Source: Desulfotomaculum sp.
GTDB taxonomy: Bacteria > Bacillota > Desulfotomaculia > Desulfotomaculales > Desulfohalotomaculaceae
Direction of reading: 5' to 3'
Assembly: GCA_017656165.1 (NCBI GenBank)
Contig: JACDOL010000001.1
Span: forward strand, 28,493 to 92,492
DNA length: 64,000 bases
This document shows positions 18,856-28,379 of the stretch, piece after piece. The number at the start of each line of letters is the position of its first letter. Within the stretch, counting starts at the first letter, position 1. The translations under genes and the position numbers were made by a program. The notes below the pieces were generated by a model, which saw only the letters and a list, made by a program, of their open reading frames with translations, made no database searches and was not told the DNA's origin.

Positions 18856-21061
18856 ATTTTTTAACTTTTAACAGATTAACCAGCGATACCGCCGCTTCTG
18901 CCTTGGTTATTTTTTTACCAGGATAAAACTTGTTATCTATTGGAGAAAGCAGTTTTAATCCCAGGCTGAGGGACGCGTACCCTTTCATTTCCGATGGCAC
19001 TGAAGCTGCGTCTTCAGTATTCAGTAAATATATTTCTTCCAGTTCAGCAGCACCGTCATAGTCCAGGGCATTAATCATGAGCTGAGCCCATTCCAGCCTG
19101 GTTAACTCTTTGTTTAAATCAACGATTTCTCTTTTTTCGAGAATTCCCAGGTGCAGGGCAGCATCAATAATTTTTTCAGCATTTTTTTCGTATGGAATAT
19201 TTACCTGCCAGCCGCGGGCTCCCACCAGCCAAGCCAACACTTCTAATTTCGTAATCTTTTTGTCAGGGTAGAACTTGTCTTCACTGCTCTTAATAATGTT
19301 TAAACTGGTCAAAAGATTAATATTCTCTTCCGCTGGGTGGCCGGAAATATCACTAAATTCCCTGGTTGGTTGGGGCGGCAGGGGTTCACCGCGCCAGTCA
19401 ATAAAGCTGCCTGTATGGGCGTTTAAGAGGTGTGACGGCATATCCTTACAGTGGTAGACAAGATAAGTTTTCAGTTTTTCTTCTTTTTCCTGCAGGCGCA
19501 CATAGCTTAAGTCTAGTTGTCCCTGTGACAAAAATTTATTAACCGCTCTTTCTTTATTAATTACCCCGGATGCTGGTGGGAAGTCAATGTTCCACCATTC
19601 CATGCGGTAGTAGGTAATTTCACCTGTCCAGGCATTAACTGTTATTTCAAACCCATTACCTGGATATGGAATGCCGTTTACTAACCGGGTAAAAGAAAAA
19701 TGATAATCCCGGGGCATCACTTTTCCTTCTTTTAGATAAATATTATTAGCCCATGCACTTTCCAGCCTTATTTTTTTGTAATGTTCCGGCTGCATTTTTT
19801 TAATGAAATCACTGGCCGCCTTTTCAGCCTGCTCCTGGGTATACTTAACTTTTTCTCCAGTTACTACACCGTTTTTAATTTGGAATTCATGTAAGCTGTT
19901 CCATTTATTGAAAGATACAAGTTCTCCCGTTACTGCATCAATGCTGGTGTGGCAGCCGGAGTTTTCATCTTTCCAGTAAAATTTCCACAACAGCTGCTGG
20001 GGGTAGCGGTAATTTCTAGTTAACCGGCTTTCTGCTAATTTTTGTTCTTTGGCTATATTAATTATCTTTTCAGATGACTGCACGGCTTTTTCTGCACTGA
20101 TAATGTTATTATATTTTTCAACTTCTTTTATTTCTGCCGGGGTTAATGCTCTATCTTCTTTTACATCGGCACCCATTTCCTCACCTTTTCCATCTTGAAG
20201 AATGTGATACCTTGGAGATTCAATAACTTCTCCTGTCAGGGCGTTGATATACAGTGAACGGCCTTTGTTAACCTGGTAGGTTAAGATTACGGGAATGTCT
20301 TTTCTGTTGTAAGTATGAGGTGAAAAGTAGACCAGTTCCACTTGGCTGCTGAATATTTTTTCTGCTTGTCCCTTGGGAATTTTATTAACCGGCGATGGAA
20401 ACTGCTCTGTTTCATTCCATTTTAAATTAAAACTAATCAGTTCTCCGGTGTAGGCATTGATGCCAATATGAATACTGTTTTCCGGGTATGAAATACCGTT
20501 AACAACCCGTATAAATTTGTAATAGTACTCAGCTGGCCTGCCAGGAGTCATAGACTGGTTATATTTTACAATTTCCATTTTGGTCTGGGGGTAATACTTG
20601 GGGGATAATTTTTGGGCCCATTTTTTAGCCAGCTCAGCGGCTTCGTGGTAAGAATACTCAGGGAGTCTCGAGTATTTTCCCCCCGGGTTATGCTGTTTCC
20701 AGCAGTGCATACCTGTTGTTTCGCCGCTGATGGCATTAATGCGTACTGAGATGCTGTCGTGAGGTTCCTTGCTGCGGTTCCAGTGCAGGTTCCATTCTAT
20801 CCTGTCCCGGTAAGAATTTAAGCTGCTTTGAAACTGGTCATAATCTCCAGGAATGTTTATAACACTTTTTGCTTTTTTTATTGCCTCACTTAAAGATACT
20901 TTTGCCAGAGGAATTTCTTCAGTTTCTTTTGAAGTCTTTGGTGCTGCCATTTTTTGTACCGGGGCTGGACTAGTAATTTCGGCAAAACCCATCACAGGGC
21001 TGAGCAGCAGGCAGGAAGTTAGGGAGCCGGCAGTAAGATATAGTACTGCTTTTTTTAACAT
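18854..21061 (-). CDS. Secreted YcdB/PepSY-repeat protein with C-terminal SLH domains
   Basis: 735-residue exported protein. It begins with a signal peptide (LKKAVLYLTAGSLTSCLLLS, ending near AEI). Two homologous blocks follow (about residues 30-290 and 310-540), each with a YxEAxxLAxKW- or TQEQAEKAASDF-type helix, then a VNGISYPENSI or VNGIPYPGNGF strand and NAYTGELISF or NAWTGEITYY: the YcdB/PepSY-like repeat pattern. The last 150 residues contain S-layer homology motifs with KFYPDKKITKLEVLAWLVGA and KFYPGKKITKAEAAVSLVNL, which tether proteins to the cell-wall polymer. PepSY-type domains often inhibit proteases, but no protease is adjacent. GGAAGGTG lies 6 bases before the ATG. Role unknown. 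Confidence 0.82.
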   Translation of the reverse strand: MLKKAVLYLTAGSLTSCLLLSPVMGFAEITSPAPVQKMAAPKTSKETEEIPLAKVSLSEAIKKAKSVINIPGDYDQFQSSLNSYRDRIEWNLHWNRSKEPHDSISVRINAISGETTGMHCWKQHNPGGKYSRLPEYSYHEAAELAKKWAQKLSPKYYPQTKMEIVKYNQSMTPGRPAEYYYKFIRVVNGISYPENSIHIGINAYTGELISFNLKWNETEQFPSPVNKIPKGQAEKIFSSQVELVYFSPHTYNRKDIPVILTYQVNKGRSLYINALTGEVIESPRYHILQDGKGEEMGADVKEDRALTPAEIKEVEKYNNIISAEKAVQSSEKIINIAKEQKLAESRLTRNYRYPQQLLWKFYWKDENSGCHTSIDAVTGELVSFNKWNSLHEFQIKNGVVTGEKVKYTQEQAEKAASDFIKKMQPEHYKKIRLESAWANNIYLKEGKVMPRDYHFSFTRLVNGIPYPGNGFEITVNAWTGEITYYRMEWWNIDFPPASGVINKERAVNKFLSQGQLDLSYVRLQEKEEKLKTYLVYHCKDMPSHLLNAHTGSFIDWRGEPLPPQPTREFSDISGHPAEENINLLTSLNIIKSSEDKFYPDKKITKLEVLAWLVGARGWQVNIPYEKNAEKIIDAALHLGILEKREIVDLNKELTRLEWAQLMINALDYDGAAELEEIYLLNTEDAASVPSEMKGYASLSLGLKLLSPIDNKFYPGKKITKAEAAVSLVNLLKVKK

Positions 21062-21151
21062 TATCAGCACCTTCCTTATCTGGATATTTTATCCTTAAGA
21101 CGCAGCTGAAGGATATAAAGTTTCAATAATCTAAAATTCTTGATTATAAAA

Positions 21152-21191
21152 TATTATAAAATAAAGGAGCCGTATTATTCGTACGACTCCT
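21152..21191 (-). terminator. Terminator of rqcH, overlapping its stop codon
   Basis: Read on the minus strand, AGGAGTCGTA (21191-21182) pairs with TACGGCTCCT (21174-21165) with one G-U pair, followed by a TTATTTTATAA tail. The first arm includes the last codons of rqcH. Confidence 0.7.
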
Positions 21192-22956
21192 GCAGAAGCT
21201 TTCGTATTAATTTTTCATCCGGAGTTATATATATTGTCTGCTGGTTTTCGTAAATTACCATTCCGGGTTTTGCTCCTTTTGGTTTGCGAACATATTTGAT
21301 ATAAGTGTAATCTACCGGAACGGTGCTGGAATTCCTGGCCTTGCTGTGGTAAGCAGCCAGCACTGCTGCCTGTTCCAGAGTAGTGTCGGGTACTTTACTA
21401 CCCCCGGTACGTATCACAACATGGGAGCCAGGAATTTCTTTGGTGTGCATCCAGATGTCGTTTGGTTGGGCAATGCGTTGAGTGACATAATCATTTTGGC
21501 GGTTGTTTTTGCCAACCAGGATGGTAAAACCATCGGTTGATTTAAATTCCAGCGGTTTGGGAGTGCTGCGCTGTTTTTCTTTTTTCTTTCTGCCGTCGTC
21601 TGTTTTTCCTGGTTTTAAGTACTGCTGGGATATCAGCTCCTGCTCGGTTTCTTCCAGGTCGAACATTGTATTTGCTTGACGGATGGCGTTTTCCACTGCT
21701 TCTAAATATTGAAGATCACTTTTTGCCTGCGATAATTGTTCTTGAACAACACTGGCTGTATTTTTAGCTTTTGTATATTTTTTGAAGTAAGATTGTACAT
21801 TTTCTGAAGAGGTAAGCTGAGGGTTTAATTCTATGCTTATTTTTTTTAATTCTGGATCGTAATAATTTTCCAATTCAATTTTTTTCATTCCTTTTTTTAA
21901 CTTATGCATATTTGCAGTGAGAAGCTCACCGAAAAGACGGTAATCTTCGGCCCGTGCAGCTTCCTGCAGGCTTTTTTTATATTTGGGTATTTTTTTCTTC
22001 AGCCGGTTAATTTCGTTCTTAACAATTGTCAATAAAGATTGCTTTTTACTGTTTAATTTTTCAATATGTTCTTTTTTGGTAAAGAATTGATCCAGGATAA
22101 AATTCATACTACCGTGTTTTATTTCACATTCTTGAAACTGGGTTAGATTAAATGCTGCAAACTCTTTTGGAGTTCCATCCCTGTCTAAAACCATTGTGGG
22201 ATTAAATTTATTACTGGATAACTTATTGCACGTATCACTAAACCTCTGCCACAGCATTGATAATTCATACTGGCCGCACTCATTAAGAGTAATACTGCCA
22301 GGCAGCCCTGCGCGGTGAATAATCTCACGGCACATACAAGGTGAGAAACCATCAAATTTTTTCAACAATATGTCAGCCAGCTTAGTGTCCAGGTCAGCAG
22401 AAGTAACCAGATCTATAAAACGCTCTTCATCTAAATTCACAGGCATAATTTTTCCCTGGTCTGGTGGTGCTAAATAATCCCTTCCCGGCAGTACTTCCCT
22501 GTACCGGCTTACAGAATGAGAGTAGCGTTTAATTCCATCAATAATTTTGTTGTTTTTATCAACAAGAATAATATTGCTGTGCTTACCCATTATTTCTACA
22601 ATAAGCGTTTTTACTGCCGGGCGGCCCAGTTCATCCCTGGTGTTTATTTTTATATACAGTACACGATCCAGCCCCGGCTGAAAAATTTCATGAATGTGCC
22701 CACCGTCCAGGTGTTTGCGGAGGACCATACAAAACAGCGGGGGAGTTGATGGGTTAGGTTTGTTATTTTCTGTAAGGTGAACCCTAGCATTGCTGGCATT
22801 GGCAGATAACAACAAGCGGTATTTTTCCCGCGGTTTACTGACCAGCAGGGTTAATTCTTCTTTGAGCGGCTGGTATATTTTTTCTATCCTGGCCCCGGTA
22901 ATTTTTTCTTTTAATTCTCGGCAAACGGCAACCATTACTAATCCATCAAAAGGCAT
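21175..22956 (-). CDS. rqcH: NFACT-family ribosome quality control factor RqcH (Rqc2/FbpA homologue)
   Basis: 593 residues. The N-terminal NFACT-N domain begins PFDGLVMVAVCRELKEKITG, a long coiled coil (about residues 290-445) follows, and the C-terminal NFACT-R domain contains DIWMHTKEIPGSHVVIR (about residues 500-516). RqcH binds obstructed 50S subunits and recruits tRNA-Ala to add C-terminal alanine tails; older annotation calls the family fibronectin-binding protein. AAAGGAGC lies 9 bases upstream of the ATG. It is monocistronic and divergent from the P-type ATPase. Confidence 0.9.
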   Translation of the reverse strand: MPFDGLVMVAVCRELKEKITGARIEKIYQPLKEELTLLVSKPREKYRLLLSANASNARVHLTENNKPNPSTPPLFCMVLRKHLDGGHIHEIFQPGLDRVLYIKINTRDELGRPAVKTLIVEIMGKHSNIILVDKNNKIIDGIKRYSHSVSRYREVLPGRDYLAPPDQGKIMPVNLDEERFIDLVTSADLDTKLADILLKKFDGFSPCMCREIIHRAGLPGSITLNECGQYELSMLWQRFSDTCNKLSSNKFNPTMVLDRDGTPKEFAAFNLTQFQECEIKHGSMNFILDQFFTKKEHIEKLNSKKQSLLTIVKNEINRLKKKIPKYKKSLQEAARAEDYRLFGELLTANMHKLKKGMKKIELENYYDPELKKISIELNPQLTSSENVQSYFKKYTKAKNTASVVQEQLSQAKSDLQYLEAVENAIRQANTMFDLEETEQELISQQYLKPGKTDDGRKKKEKQRSTPKPLEFKSTDGFTILVGKNNRQNDYVTQRIAQPNDIWMHTKEIPGSHVVIRTGGSKVPDTTLEQAAVLAAYHSKARNSSTVPVDYTYIKYVRKPKGAKPGMVIYENQQTIYITPDEKLIRKLLQESYE

Positions 22957-23190
22957 ATCTATCCAGCTCCTTTTCCCGTTCCATTATATCATGCTGCTTT
23001 ATCATCACATATATGAAAATATCATTTCTTACTAAGCAGATTACAAGATGAAAAATTTAGCTGTTGAAATTTAACAAAAATAAAAAAGTTGTCCACTGGC
23101 GGTTATATTTGCCTGTCCAAAGAATATTTATAATCTATAGCCAGGTTAATTTTGGCAGCGGAGAAAGCGGTTTAAAAGAGGTGAAGGTGT

Positions 23191-25929
23191 ATGGGCGGAC
23201 AATGGCATGTGATGGACGACCAGGAAGTGGTGAATAAGTTAAAATCCAATGCTGACAAAGGATTAGATGAAAGGGAGGCGAAGGAGCGGCTAAGGCATCT
23301 TGGGAGTAATCAGCTGGAAAGAACACGGAAAACGTCTCCCTGGTTATTATTCTTAAACCAGTTTCAAGATTTTATGGTGCTGGTTCTGATAGCAGCTACT
23401 ATTGTAAGTGGTTTTCTTCATGAATGGGCAGATGCCATCACCATTATGATTATTGTAATAGTAAACGCCGTACTAGGTTTCGTACAGGAATACCGGGCAG
23501 AAAGATCCATGGAAGCTTTAAAGCAGCTCACTGCTCCCGAAGCTAAAGTAGTGAGAAACGGTGTTCAGGGGAAAGTTCCTGCTGCAGAGTTAGTTCCGGG
23601 TGACATAGTGCTTATAGAAACTGGTGATAAAGTACCGGCAGATATACGTCTGTTAGAAGCTGTGAACGTTGAAGTAGAGGAATCGTCATTGACCGGGGAA
23701 TCAAACCCGGTAAAAAAGAGAAACGGTACAATAAACCAGGAGAAAGTCAGCTTGGCCGATACCTGGAATATGGCTTACATGGGTACGGTAGTTACCCGGG
23801 GGCGGGCTAAAGGTGTTGTGGTAGCAACCGGCATGGCCAGTGAGATGGGGCAAATTGCAGGGATGATACAGGAAGCCTGTGAGGAACAAACCCCACTGCA
23901 GCGGCGGTTGGCCCAGCTGGGGAAAGTATTAGTAGCTTTTTGCCTTATAATATGTGCCGTGGTGGTAGTACTGGGTGTAATGAGAGGAGAACCGGCTTAC
24001 CGCATGTTTTTAGCCGGGGTGAGCCTGGCTGTGGCAGCAATTCCGGAAGGTTTACCTGCCATTGTAACCATAGCCCTGGCCATTGGAGTTCAGAGAATGA
24101 TTAAGCGCAATGCCATTATCAGGCGGCTGCCGGCAGTGGAAACACTGGGGTGCGCCACTGTGATTTGTTCAGATAAAACCGGCACCTTGACGCAGAATAA
24201 GATGACTGTTCGAAAGATAGTAACAGCAGATACAGAAGTTGAGGTGAGCGGTAAGGGGTATAAACCTAAAGGTGAGTTTAAGTATCTTAAGGGTGGGGAA
24301 CAGAAAGAACTAATGCTGCTTTTAAAAACAGCAGCACTATGCAATAATTCCATATTAAAGAAAGGGGAAGTCAATGTAAGCGGACTGCTCCGCAGGCTGT
24401 CAAAAGCTAAAAGGGAATATGAAATTAGTGGAGATCCCACCGAGGGTGCACTGCTGGTACTGGCAGCCAAAAAGGGGATTTGGAAGCACCAGATTGAAAA
24501 AAAAGAAACTAGAATTGCTGAGATTCCCTTTGATTCAGAGCGAAAAAGAATGACTGTAATTTACCAGGACCAAAATAAGAACAAAACGGCATACGTTAAA
24601 GGGGCACCTGACGTAATATTGGAGCTGTGCTCACATGTGTACTGGAATGGAAAAATCCTGCCTATGAATAATGCAGTTAAACAAAGTATAGCCAGGCAGA
24701 ATGCTGCTTTGGCGGAAGATGCCATGAGGGTGCTGGCACTGGCTGTACGACAGCTGCCCGACAATATGGAAAACTTCAGTGAAGATAAAGTTGAAAAAAG
24801 TCTTGTTTTTCTTGGTCTTAGTGGTATGATAGACCCGCCTCGACCTGAGGCGCTGCAGGCAGTTTTAACCTGCAAAAGAGCCGGGATAAAGACGGTAATG
24901 ATTACCGGGGACCATCAGCTGACAGCCCGGGCCATAGGAGAGGAACTGGGGCTTTTAGGGCGAGGAGGGAATGTTCTTACTGGTTTAGAGCTGGACTCCA
25001 TGGATGATAGAACCCTCCAGCGAGAAGTAGAACGGGTAGCGGTTTATGCTAGAGTGTCTCCCAGGCATAAACTTCGGATTGTGCGGGCTTTAAAAAATAA
25101 TGGGCATGTAGTTGCCATGACGGGGGATGGTGTAAATGATGCTCCCGCTGTGAAGGAAGCAGACATTGGTATTGCTATGGGAAAAACAGGTACTGATGTA
25201 ACCAAAGAAGCATCTTCTATGGTACTGGCCGATGATAATTTTAAATCCATTGTTGATGCAGTAGAAGAGGGACGGGGGATTTACGACAATATTAGAAAAT
25301 TTATCCGCTACCTGCTTTCGTGCAACGTGGGCGAAGTGCTGGTAATGTTTTTAGCGGTGATGGGAGGACTGCCGCTGCCCCTTTTACCCATCCAGATTTT
25401 ATGGATGAATCTTGTCACCGACGGTCTGCCGGCAATGGCCCTGGGAATAGACCCAGCAGACCGGGATATTATGAACCGCTTGCCCAGGGATCCCAGGGAA
25501 GGAGTTTTTTCTAATGGTTTAGCTTGGCGCATATTGGGCAGCGGAACAGTTATTGCACTGGGAACGCTGGTGGCTTTCTGCCTTGGATTGGTTTGGAGGG
25601 ATGAGGCACTGGCCCGTACCATGGCCTTTAATACACTGGTATTTTTCCAATTATTTTATGTATTTGTCTGCCGCTCCGAGCGGCACTCCATAGTTGATAT
25701 CGGTTTATTAAGCAATCCTCACCTGCTGCTGGCGGTGTTCATATCCGCTGCGCTCCAGCTGATGGTGGTATATGTACCATTCCTTCAGCCAATTTTTAAA
25801 ACAGTACCACTGCAGCCTGAGCATTGGCTGGTAGTATTGGCCATTAGTTTTATACCTACCTTTTTAAGTACAGTTACGCTGCATATGAGGAATAGAGCTA
25901 AGGAGCACTTTTCGTACCTGAGGGTTTAA
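23191..25929 (+). CDS. Calcium-translocating P-type ATPase (P2A, SERCA/PMCA-like)
   Basis: 912-residue cation pump. An N-terminal cation-ATPase domain precedes the actuator motif SSLTGESNPV, the phosphorylation site CSDKTGTLTQNK (Asp about 328), nucleotide-binding KGAPDVILELC and hinge TGDGVNDAPAVKEADIGIAMG. Membrane segment 4 has VAAIPEGLPAIV and segment 6 has NLVTDGLPAMALG, the pair of acidic/amide residues used for Ca2+ in P2A pumps. It probably exports Ca2+ from the cytoplasm; Mn2+ is possible. GAGGTGAAGG precedes the ATG. A strong terminator follows. Confidence 0.92.
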   Translation: MGGQWHVMDDQEVVNKLKSNADKGLDEREAKERLRHLGSNQLERTRKTSPWLLFLNQFQDFMVLVLIAATIVSGFLHEWADAITIMIIVIVNAVLGFVQEYRAERSMEALKQLTAPEAKVVRNGVQGKVPAAELVPGDIVLIETGDKVPADIRLLEAVNVEVEESSLTGESNPVKKRNGTINQEKVSLADTWNMAYMGTVVTRGRAKGVVVATGMASEMGQIAGMIQEACEEQTPLQRRLAQLGKVLVAFCLIICAVVVVLGVMRGEPAYRMFLAGVSLAVAAIPEGLPAIVTIALAIGVQRMIKRNAIIRRLPAVETLGCATVICSDKTGTLTQNKMTVRKIVTADTEVEVSGKGYKPKGEFKYLKGGEQKELMLLLKTAALCNNSILKKGEVNVSGLLRRLSKAKREYEISGDPTEGALLVLAAKKGIWKHQIEKKETRIAEIPFDSERKRMTVIYQDQNKNKTAYVKGAPDVILELCSHVYWNGKILPMNNAVKQSIARQNAALAEDAMRVLALAVRQLPDNMENFSEDKVEKSLVFLGLSGMIDPPRPEALQAVLTCKRAGIKTVMITGDHQLTARAIGEELGLLGRGGNVLTGLELDSMDDRTLQREVERVAVYARVSPRHKLRIVRALKNNGHVVAMTGDGVNDAPAVKEADIGIAMGKTGTDVTKEASSMVLADDNFKSIVDAVEEGRGIYDNIRKFIRYLLSCNVGEVLVMFLAVMGGLPLPLLPIQILWMNLVTDGLPAMALGIDPADRDIMNRLPRDPREGVFSNGLAWRILGSGTVIALGTLVAFCLGLVWRDEALARTMAFNTLVFFQLFYVFVCRSERHSIVDIGLLSNPHLLLAVFISAALQLMVVYVPFLQPIFKTVPLQPEHWLVVLAISFIPTFLSTVTLHMRNRAKEHFSYLRV

Positions 25930-25948
25930 TTTGACTTTATGCATCCCC

Positions 25949-25994
25949 AAAAGGGTAGAGTTCATTTAGATAATTGAACTCTACCCTTTTCTTG
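25949..25994. terminator. Strong bidirectional terminator after the P-type ATPase
   Basis: A 16-base perfect stem, AAAAGGGTAGAGTTCA (25949-25964) with TGAACTCTACCCTTTT (25975-25990), has A on one side and T on the other, so it can work on both strands. It separates the ATPase from the convergent antiporter gene. Confidence 0.9.
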
Positions 25995-26000
25995 CTGTAT

Positions 26001-26050
26001 CAGTTTTGATGCAGCTAAGGTATTTACCGGAGAAAACGATAGCCGGCAAG
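26001..26050 (+). repeat. Dispersed intergenic repeat, copy D (left end)
   Basis: CAGTTTTGATGCAGCTAAGG then TATTTACCGGAGAAAACGAT and AGCCGGCAAG match the left third of the full copy at 8876. It stops 6 bases before the end of the antiporter gene, suggesting the rest was lost there. Confidence 0.8.
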
Positions 26051-26056
26051 TTTAAT

Positions 26057-27271
26057 TTATTTTATTTCTCCGGCCAGTTTTAAACCTCTTTTTGCCAAAA
26101 TAGGGCCTATTAATTCATGTATTACTGTTGCTCCAATAATAATGTTTAATATAATATCAGCAATACCGCTAAAAGCAGGGTTTTGCTTAATTACCAGGGC
26201 AAGTCCAATAACAATTCCACCTTGGGGGATAAGACCTCCCACTGTGTATTTCTTTACTTCTTCCGGGGACTTGGCAATAACTGCACCCAATCTGCTGCCC
26301 GCTAACTTTCCTAAGCCCCTAAAAACAACAAATCCCAGGATCAAGGCAAAGCTGGTTTTCAGTACTGAGAAATCTAAATTCATACTGCTTATAACAAAGA
26401 ATAAAACAAAAATTAATTGTTCTATATATCGTTCTAAGATTTTAAATATTTTGTCCCTGAGTATATTGTAATTGACTACAATTATACCCATAACCATAGT
26501 AGCTAGAAGCTCATCTAAATGCAGTTTTGCTGCAGTGCCATAGCACAGTAATACCAGCCCAAGGATGATAACAATTAATACTCCTTCAGACTCTCTTTTT
26601 TCAAAAAATGTTATAAAATTAAAAAGTACACCAAAAATCACACCAATTATTACGGCTCCTAGAATGGCAGCAATTGGTTTCATAATAAATGAAGCTGCGC
26701 TGCCTTCAGGGTGAAGCAGCATTTGTGCTGCAGCTAAAGCTATACTAAAATTTATTAGACCAAAAACATCATCAAAGGCAGCTACTCCCATAATTGTAGA
26801 TGATACATTACCCTTGGCGTGATATTCATGTCTTACAGCCAGGGTAGCCGATGGGTCCGTTGGTGAACCAAGTGAACCTATTAATATGCTGATGGGAAGG
26901 AATGTTAATAATAAAGTGGCATTTTCCACCGGCAGAAATAAAGGTGTAATGAGTAAAAAGCCTACAAATATAAATAGAAAGGCAGAAATGGATTCAAAAA
27001 AGGCAATACTTAAAATGCCTTTACCCAGCTTTTTTACCCTGCTGTAAAGAAGAGTGCCACCCACAGAAAAGGTTATAAAAGATAGGGATATATTAGTTAC
27101 AAGAGAAGTATTATTTATAAAATTTTTAAATATAGGGTTAAAGAGATCTAAGTTTAAAAATATACCTGCCAAAATGTAACCGGTTATGCGGGGAAGTTTT
27201 ATTTTTGTAGCCAGTTCCCCAAAGATATACCCGGTAAAAATTACTAAGCCTGCACTAAATATGGGTACCAT
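26057..27271 (-). CDS. Cation:proton antiporter (CPA2 / Kef-type Na+/H+ exchanger domain)
   Basis: 404-residue membrane protein with about 12 hydrophobic segments and no TrkA-N or other cytoplasmic domain. Features are ITGYILAGIFLNL near the start, the segment with SLGSPTDPSATLAV followed by AFDDVFGLINF (about residue 165; the paired acidic residues are the expected ion site), and GGLIPQGGIVIGLALV near the C-terminus. It probably exchanges Na+ or K+ for protons; the ion cannot be assigned. ATG at 27271 has GGAGTGG upstream; a GTG at 27280 is the alternative. Confidence 0.85.
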   Translation of the reverse strand: MVPIFSAGLVIFTGYIFGELATKIKLPRITGYILAGIFLNLDLFNPIFKNFINNTSLVTNISLSFITFSVGGTLLYSRVKKLGKGILSIAFFESISAFLFIFVGFLLITPLFLPVENATLLLTFLPISILIGSLGSPTDPSATLAVRHEYHAKGNVSSTIMGVAAFDDVFGLINFSIALAAAQMLLHPEGSAASFIMKPIAAILGAVIIGVIFGVLFNFITFFEKRESEGVLIVIILGLVLLCYGTAAKLHLDELLATMVMGIIVVNYNILRDKIFKILERYIEQLIFVLFFVISSMNLDFSVLKTSFALILGFVVFRGLGKLAGSRLGAVIAKSPEEVKKYTVGGLIPQGGIVIGLALVIKQNPAFSGIADIILNIIIGATVIHELIGPILAKRGLKLAGEIK

Positions 27272-27424
27272 ATTTACCACTCCATTATTATCCTCTCGTT
27301 ATTTTGCCCCGGTTTTTCGACATGAATACAGTATTATTTCTATATACTGCTGTTTACAGCAGGGGTGATTAAATATAATGTTGTATATAATATTTAAACA
27401 TATTAAATTAAGGAGGACATTTCG

Positions 27425-28270
27425 TTGTATTTTACCAAGGTACACGGGTTGGGAAATGACTTTATAATTGTTAACTGCCTGAAGGGTGAAGAGATTACCA
27501 GCGACTTGAAGCAGCTGGCCATAAATGCCTGTCATCGTAAATTTGGAATTGGGGCAGATGGACTTGTTTTACTGCGGCCATCTGAAGCGGCAGACCTGCG
27601 TATGCAGATATTAAATTCCGACGGCAGTGAAGCGGAAATGTGCGGCAATGCCATCCGTTGTGTAGCAAAATATGTTTATGATCATGGCATTGTAAATAAG
27701 GAAAAAATAACTGTGGAAACACTGGCCGGTATAATTATACCGGAAGTTATAGTAGAAGATGGTGCTGTTTCAATGGTAAGGGTAGATATGGGGGAACCCA
27801 AACTGGAGCGCGGGGAAATACCTATGAAAGGGCCGGAAGGGAAAGTAATAAATGAACAGCTGAAAGTAAGTGGGGAACTGTATAATATTACTGCTGTTTC
27901 CATGGGCAACCCCCACTGTATTATTTTTATTCCTAAAGTTGAAGAAATAGTTTTAGAAGATATTGGGCCTAAAATTGAGAAACATCCTGTTTTTCCCCAA
28001 AAAACAAACGTGGAATTTGTGCAGGTATTGAACAGGCAGGAGGTACGAATGAGAGTTTGGGAGCGGGGAGCCGGCATTACCATGGCCTGTGGGACGGGTG
28101 CATGTGCAACGGCCGTAGCAGGAGTGCTGAATGGTTATACTGATAGAAAAGTAACAGTTCACTTGGATGGTGGACCACTGATAATAGAGTGGGATAAGGA
28201 TAACCGCATTTACATGACCGGCCCGGCAGCCGAGGTATTCAGCGGAGAGTATATAGTATACAAACGTTAG
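27425..28270 (+). CDS. dapF: Diaminopimelate epimerase
   Basis: 281-residue cofactor-independent epimerase interconverting LL- and meso-diaminopimelate. Both catalytic cysteines are visible, in [14 protein letters not shown] (about residue 72) and [13 protein letters not shown] (about residue 220). Start is TTG at 27425 with AAGGAGGA 7 bases upstream. It lies 109 bases before dapL, so the last two steps to meso-DAP for peptidoglycan and lysine are encoded together. Confidence 0.95.
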   Translation: MYFTKVHGLGNDFIIVNCLKGEEITSDLKQLAINACHRKFGIGADGLVLLRPSEAADLRMQILNSDGSEAEMCGNAIRCVAKYVYDHGIVNKEKITVETLAGIIIPEVIVEDGAVSMVRVDMGEPKLERGEIPMKGPEGKVINEQLKVSGELYNITAVSMGNPHCIIFIPKVEEIVLEDIGPKIEKHPVFPQKTNVEFVQVLNRQEVRMRVWERGAGITMACGTGACATAVAGVLNGYTDRKVTVHLDGGPLIIEWDKDNRIYMTGPAAEVFSGEYIVYKR

Positions 28271-28324
28271 ACTCGTTGAAAATAAAAATATATGCTGATA
28301 TACTGGGCCGCAGAAGAGACAAGG

Positions 28325-28352
28325 CCTGATATTAAGTATCAGGTTTTAATAA
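28325..28352 (+). terminator. Weak terminator-like hairpin between dapF and dapL
   Basis: CCTGATA (28325-28331) pairs with TATCAGG (28337-28343), followed by TTTTAATAATTT. The tail is interrupted, so it may only reduce read-through. Confidence 0.45.
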
Positions 28353-28379
28353 TTTAAGATAGTGAAGGAGGAGCATGTC

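Noticed and set aside
21090..21125. GACGCAGCTGAAGGATA near 21100 as a further repeat copy.
   Set aside because: Only GACGCAGC is shared; the following arm sequence TATTTACC is absent.
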